Source of the DNA: a virus
Strand: one strand, 5' to 3'
DNA length: 64,000 nucleotides
Virus record (IMG/VR): IMGVR_UViG_3300009182_000063
Span: 1 to 64,000 of that record
Below, one piece after another: positions 61,701 through 64,000 of this stretch (position 1 is its first letter; each line of letters opens with the position of its first letter). A program made the position numbers and the translations under genes. The notes under the pieces are model-generated. The model did no database searches. It was not told the origin of the DNA and saw nothing but the letters and a program-made list of their open reading frames with translations.

Positions 61701-62497
61701 GTTACAGTACAACTGTAACTGCAGCTGGTACTACTACTCTAACTGCTTCAAGTAACTATCGTCAATTCTTTACTGGTACAACTACTCAAACTATTCAGCT
61801 ACCAGTAACCAGCACTTTAGTTGTTGGTATGGCTTATGAGATTGAGAATAATTCAACAGGATTATTAACAGTTAACTCTTCAGGTGGTAATGCAGTAGGA
61901 ACAATTCCTGCAGGTGTTAGTGCCCATGTGATTTGTATTGGAACAACACTAACTACTGCTGCAGATTGGGACTGGGATTATATCTCTTTCAATGCAATCA
62001 CTGGTACTGGTTCTGCTGTTCTTGCCACTAGCCCAACTCTTGTTACACCAGTATTAGGTGTTGCAACTGCCACTAGTATTAATGGTTTAACAGTAACAAC
62101 TACAACTGGCATTTTAACTCTTGCAAATAGTTCTACTTTAGCAACTTCTGGTGCTAATAGTATTACATTAACTTCTACTGGTTCAACCAACGTAACATTA
62201 CCAACTACTGGCACTCTTGCTACTTTAGCTGGTTCTGAAACATTCACTAACAAGACTTTAACAACACCAACTATTAATGGTGCATCACTATCAGGAACAT
62301 TCTCTGGTGCTCACACTATGTCTGGTGTTGCAACATTCTCCAATACGACTGATGCAACTAGCACTTCTGCTGCTGCTGTTATTTTGTCTGGTGGTTTTGC
62401 TGTTGCAAAAACAATCTATGTTGGACTAAATATCACAGGTGCTGGTGCAGCAACTTCAACTTTGGATGGATTCCAGATTGATGGTGGTACTTACTAA
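58784..62497 (+). CDS. Giant tail fibre with internal duplications (1237 aa)
   Basis: A 1237-residue fibre. AISDSIKTDLLYKKLFGVTK, then GDKTWTQASLIPTTAAAVTG and FDYQSGVLNFIGGTLPSG form the attachment part. Residues about 200-310 and 970-1090 are copies of one module (FFTGTTTQTVVLPVASTLVL versus FFTGTTTQTIQLPVTSTLVV). Two 48-residue units around SSGTLTNATGLPVATGISGL are nearly identical in DNA (144-base offset, about 60057 and 60200). Shaft elements like LPTTGTLATLAGSEALTNKT occur several times. A middle block (QDAATKAYVDSVKTGLDPKD) is typical of phage tail fibres. Confidence 0.85.
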   Translation: MAISDSIKTDLLYKKLFGVTKTDTAANKSPSNEATASPFLNRGDKTWTQASLIPTTAAAVTGVVQAYTTTSKIETTGDATTTKIGGTAYPTWNTGLTDWIPPEFDTANVSNTYRVQVYYGLTGVSNPASTGGTQIFADGSGGTGEWYFDYQSGVLNFIGGTLPSGMTSSSVIYIYGYRYIGTKGFAGSTVPVNALRTAYTTTATAAGTTTLTATSTQNQFFTGTTTQTVVLPVASTLVLGDRYYIQNNSTGIVTVQSSGANTVLAIAAGTSAEFTCILASGTTAASWDADYVGFAAISGTGAVILATGATLNQPSFAGPSFSSISNSGVLTLPNGSNDTLVARNTTDTLTNKTLTSPVLTTPTLGVASATSINKVAITAPATGSTLTIADGKTLTASNTLTFTGTDSSSVAFGAGGTVLYSGGALGTPSSATLTNATGLPVATGISGLGTGVATALAVNIGSAGAFVTFNGALGTPSSGTLTNATGLPVATGISGLGTGIATFLATPNSANFAAALTDETGSSTIVFSNSPTLVTPTLGAATITSITGSTGNFVVTAAAGNNSISLTPTGTGTVDVNSKRITSVADPTQAQDAATKAYVDSVKTGLDPKDSVRAATTAALTVTYSNGTSGVGATLTNAGAQAAITLDGITLVSGDRVLVKDQATALQNGIYSVTTVGSVSTNWVLTRTVDADQASEVTTGAFTFVEEGTANGSNGFVCTTIMPITIGTTSISWVQFSGAGQVIAGAGLTKTGNTLDVVGTTNRILVNADSIDISASYVGQSSITTLGTIGTGTWNGSLIGATYGGTGVNNGSNTITLGGNISTSGAVTHAGSFTQTFTATGNTSVTLPTTGTLATLAGSEALTNKTVNGLTISSTTGTLTLVNGSTLATAGAYSTTLTATGATNVTLPTTGTLATLAGTETLTNKTINLANNTLTATSAQLATAISDETGTGVLVFGTAPTISLPVIDNIKMGYSTTVTAAGTTTLTASSNYRQFFTGTTTQTIQLPVTSTLVVGMAYEIENNSTGLLTVNSSGGNAVGTIPAGVSAHVICIGTTLTTAADWDWDYISFNAITGTGSAVLATSPTLVTPVLGVATATSINGLTVTTTTGILTLANSSTLATSGANSITLTSTGSTNVTLPTTGTLATLAGSETFTNKTLTTPTINGASLSGTFSGAHTMSGVATFSNTTDATSTSAAAVILSGGFAVAKTIYVGLNITGAGAATSTLDGFQIDGGTY
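60057..60345 (+). repeat. Two 144-base units in the giant fibre gene
   Basis: The stretch TGGTCTTCCAGTTGCAACTG and its continuation at 60094 recurs at 60238, an exact 144-base (48-codon) offset, with only a few silent or conservative changes. In-frame duplication extends the fibre shaft. Confidence 0.85.
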
Positions 62498-62518
62498 AAT
62501 GAACTAAATACATGAGTC

Positions 62519-62548
62519 GCTGGGATTCTTATCTCAGCTTTAACCTTT
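62519..62548 (+). terminator. Possible hairpin between giant fibre and next gene
   Basis: GCTGGGAT (62519-62526) and ATCTCAGC (62531-62538) can pair with one G-U wobble around TCTT, followed by TTTAACCTTTTT. The T run is interrupted, so termination would be partial at best. Confidence 0.45.
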
Positions 62549-62560
62549 TTAGGAATATGA

Positions 62561-62992
62561 ATGAGTAATCAAGTTCTACTCAAGAAATCATCAGTTGGCG
62601 CAAGAGTCCCTCAGACAACTGACTTGGCATATGGCGAAGTCGCATTAAATTATGCTGATGGATTACTGTATTTCAAAGATTCCTCGAACGTCATTCGGTC
62701 TTTTGCTTCCTTAAATGCGACAGCAACTGAAACAAATAAAACATTAACATCACCTACTATTAATAGTGGTGCATTGTCTGGCACTTTTACAGGTGCTCCA
62801 ACTCTTTCTGATACAACAGCTTCTACATCTAGCACTACTGGTTCATTAAAACTTGGTGGTGGATTGGGTGTTGTTGGTAACATTTATGTTGGCTCAGCAA
62901 GCAAAGTAGGTTTCGTAAACGCAAGTAACGTAAGCGCAGTATATCAAGTATATAATTCTACTACAAATAGTTTAGATACAATTTTTGGATAA
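62561..62992 (+). CDS. Short fibre-like protein (143 aa)
   Basis: A 143-residue protein: SNQVLLKKSSVGARVPQTTD, then LAYGEVALNYADGLLYFKDS, SNVIRSFASL, LSGTFTGAPTLSDTTASTSS and GSLKLGGGLGVVGNIYVGSA. The LLKKSSV.ARVP...DLAYGE.ALNYADG.LYFKD..N.I motif is a common N-terminal domain of marine phage fibres. Here it is followed by only one shaft unit, so it may be a connector or a shortened fibre. AGGAA lies six bases before the ATG. Confidence 0.8.
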   Translation: MSNQVLLKKSSVGARVPQTTDLAYGEVALNYADGLLYFKDSSNVIRSFASLNATATETNKTLTSPTINSGALSGTFTGAPTLSDTTASTSSTTGSLKLGGGLGVVGNIYVGSASKVGFVNASNVSAVYQVYNSTTNSLDTIFG

Positions 62993-62998
62993 CAAATT

Positions 62999-64000
62999 AT
63001 GGCACCAGCAGCAGGCGTAACCCTTACTTCAGTTCCTACCAGTATCACAAAAGGCTCTACAGGAACATTTAATACCAGCTCAACTGGTTCATTAGCAAAT
63101 GGTACCCTGTACTGGGTCATCAACAATGGCACCACCACCAACAGCAATTTCTCTGCGGTCACTGGATCATACACAGCCACAGGCGGCACTGGTTCATTCT
63201 CAATTGTCACCGTAACAGATGGCATTTCACAAGCTGATTTGACTTTTACTGTTAGTATATGGACTGGAGCAGGCGGTACTGGGCTACTTAAAACCACCAG
63301 TAGTACAGTAAATTTGGCCAGCCCCTCAAGATATTGGGTAGGAGGCACAGGTGACTGGGATGGAGTTTCCACTGCAAATTGGTCAACCACATCTGGTGGT
63401 TCTTCTGGTGCGTCTGTTCCGACGACGGGCGACAAGGTGTTTTTTGATGCCAACTCTGGTGGTGGTACGGTCACAATCACCTACAACTATACAGGTGTCA
63501 CCCCACAGTGTGCCAACTTAACCTGCACAGGTTTTACGGGTACATTAGGCGGTAGTTATGTTTTACAAGTCTATGGAAATGTCACACTATCATCGGGCGG
63601 TAATTATACTGGTTTATCTTTATTTGTAGCAAGTGGAACTTGCACTCTGACATCTGTTGGAAAATCAATACAGGACTTGTATGTTGTTGACCCAGGAGCA
63701 ACAGTTACTCTTGCCGATGCTGCAAACCTAACAGTAGATGGTTATCTCGAAATCTACGGAACTTTTACCACAAATAATTTTAGTGTAACTTCTGGTTTTG
63801 TCGATATTTACGACACAACAGGAACATTAAACATGGGGTCAAGCACGTTTACTGTCAATGGTGGGGGATGGTATGCGGATCCTCTTTCAACCATAAATGC
63901 TGGCACATCTACTATCAATATTTCAGGTAGTCCAAGTTTTCCTTGTGAATTTTACGGTGGCGGCAAAACCTATTACAATTTAAACATAGGCAGCTCGCTC
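62999..64000 (+). CDS. Adhesin-like protein, 3' end outside window
   Basis: An open frame from ATG 62999 with no stop before the window end (334 codons visible). It starts MAPAAGVTLTSVPTSITKGS and contains RYWVGGTGDWDGVSTANWST followed by VPTTGDKVFFDANSGGGTVT, a motif of beta-helix adhesins and autotransporter-like proteins, then TLGGSYVLQVYGNVTLSSGG-type strand repeats. The first 500 bases use ACC, GGC and GTC codons far more than the neighbours, suggesting a more recent arrival from a different genome. It begins seven bases after the preceding gene. Confidence 0.8.
   Translation, partial: MAPAAGVTLTSVPTSITKGSTGTFNTSSTGSLANGTLYWVINNGTTTNSNFSAVTGSYTATGGTGSFSIVTVTDGISQADLTFTVSIWTGAGGTGLLKTTSSTVNLASPSRYWVGGTGDWDGVSTANWSTTSGGSSGASVPTTGDKVFFDANSGGGTVTITYNYTGVTPQCANLTCTGFTGTLGGSYVLQVYGNVTLSSGGNYTGLSLFVASGTCTLTSVGKSIQDLYVVDPGATVTLADAANLTVDGYLEIYGTFTTNNFSVTSGFVDIYDTTGTLNMGSSTFTVNGGGWYADPLSTINAGTSTINISGSPSFPCEFYGGGKTYYNLNIGSSL

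Noticed and set aside
37589-62497. CRISPR array or mobile element explanation for repeated DNA
   Set aside because: The repeats are in frame, of variable spacing and lie within fibre genes; there are no regular spacers, transposase or terminal inverted repeats.
1-64000. tRNA genes or other structured RNAs
   Set aside because: I saw no cloverleaf-like segment in the short intergenic gaps, and there is no gene-free stretch longer than about 60 bases to hold one.

Overview
This window is part of the genome of an AT-rich, T4-like contractile-tailed phage (Caudoviricetes myovirus). It resembles the marine and freshwater cyanophage/pelagiphage branch more than coliphage T4. The evidence is a run of recognisable T4 virion genes, marine-type versions of gp8 and a DUF4815-like giant protein, and T4-type late promoter octamers (NATAAATA). 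There are no tRNA, rRNA, CRISPR or insertion-sequence signals. All calls come from reading the sequence; no database search was run.

Layout. (1) Positions 1-900 hold the 3' part of the ssDNA-binding protein gp32, closed by a UUCG-loop terminator. (2) Positions 947-6844, minus strand, form a compact operon, transcribed from high to low coordinates: gp4 head completion nuclease, an unidentified conserved protein, gp54 tail-tube initiator, a holin-like membrane protein, gp16 small terminase, gp26 hub/chaperone with a gp51-like extension reached by a probable -1 frameshift, and a probable tape measure. (3) Positions 6886-29137, plus strand, encode the baseplate and proximal fibres: gp48, gp53, gp27, gp5 (spike with two peptidoglycan hydrolase domains), a PAAR tip, gp25, gp6, gp7, a small virion protein, gp8, a 2186-residue DUF4815-like protein, a coiled-coil peptide and a fibre.

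(4) Positions 29147-37557 are the most unusual part. Nine tightly overlapping genes look like a peptide-modification cassette inserted into the tail-fibre operon: two SPASM-type radical SAM enzymes, one B12-type radical SAM enzyme, two tandem Asp/Asn-hydroxylase-like oxygenases, three unknown proteins (two of them paralogous), and a 172-residue protein ending in three CHxx repeats (CHSN CHSN CHGS) that looks like the modified substrate. I infer that the phage chemically modifies a virion or tail peptide. I know of no description of such a system, but could not search.

(5) Positions 37589-55287 are a dense array of adhesin/fibre genes, most followed by a small partner ORF. Seven fibres end in -(A/S)EL. 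Their last codons, (G)CGGAGTTATAA, also supply the Shine-Dalgarno site of a MYKL-type partner ORF, giving seven exchangeable cassettes. (6) After a strong terminator and a consensus late promoter, 55368-64000 holds two small structural proteins, giant fibres of 929 and 1237 residues, a short fibre, and a compositionally different adhesin running off the end of the window.

Together the genes build, tip and decorate the tail. The minus-strand operon supplies tube assembly and packaging, the plus-strand baseplate operon builds wedge and hub, and the fibre array supplies receptor-binding variety. The radical SAM/oxygenase cassette probably matures one component of this machine.
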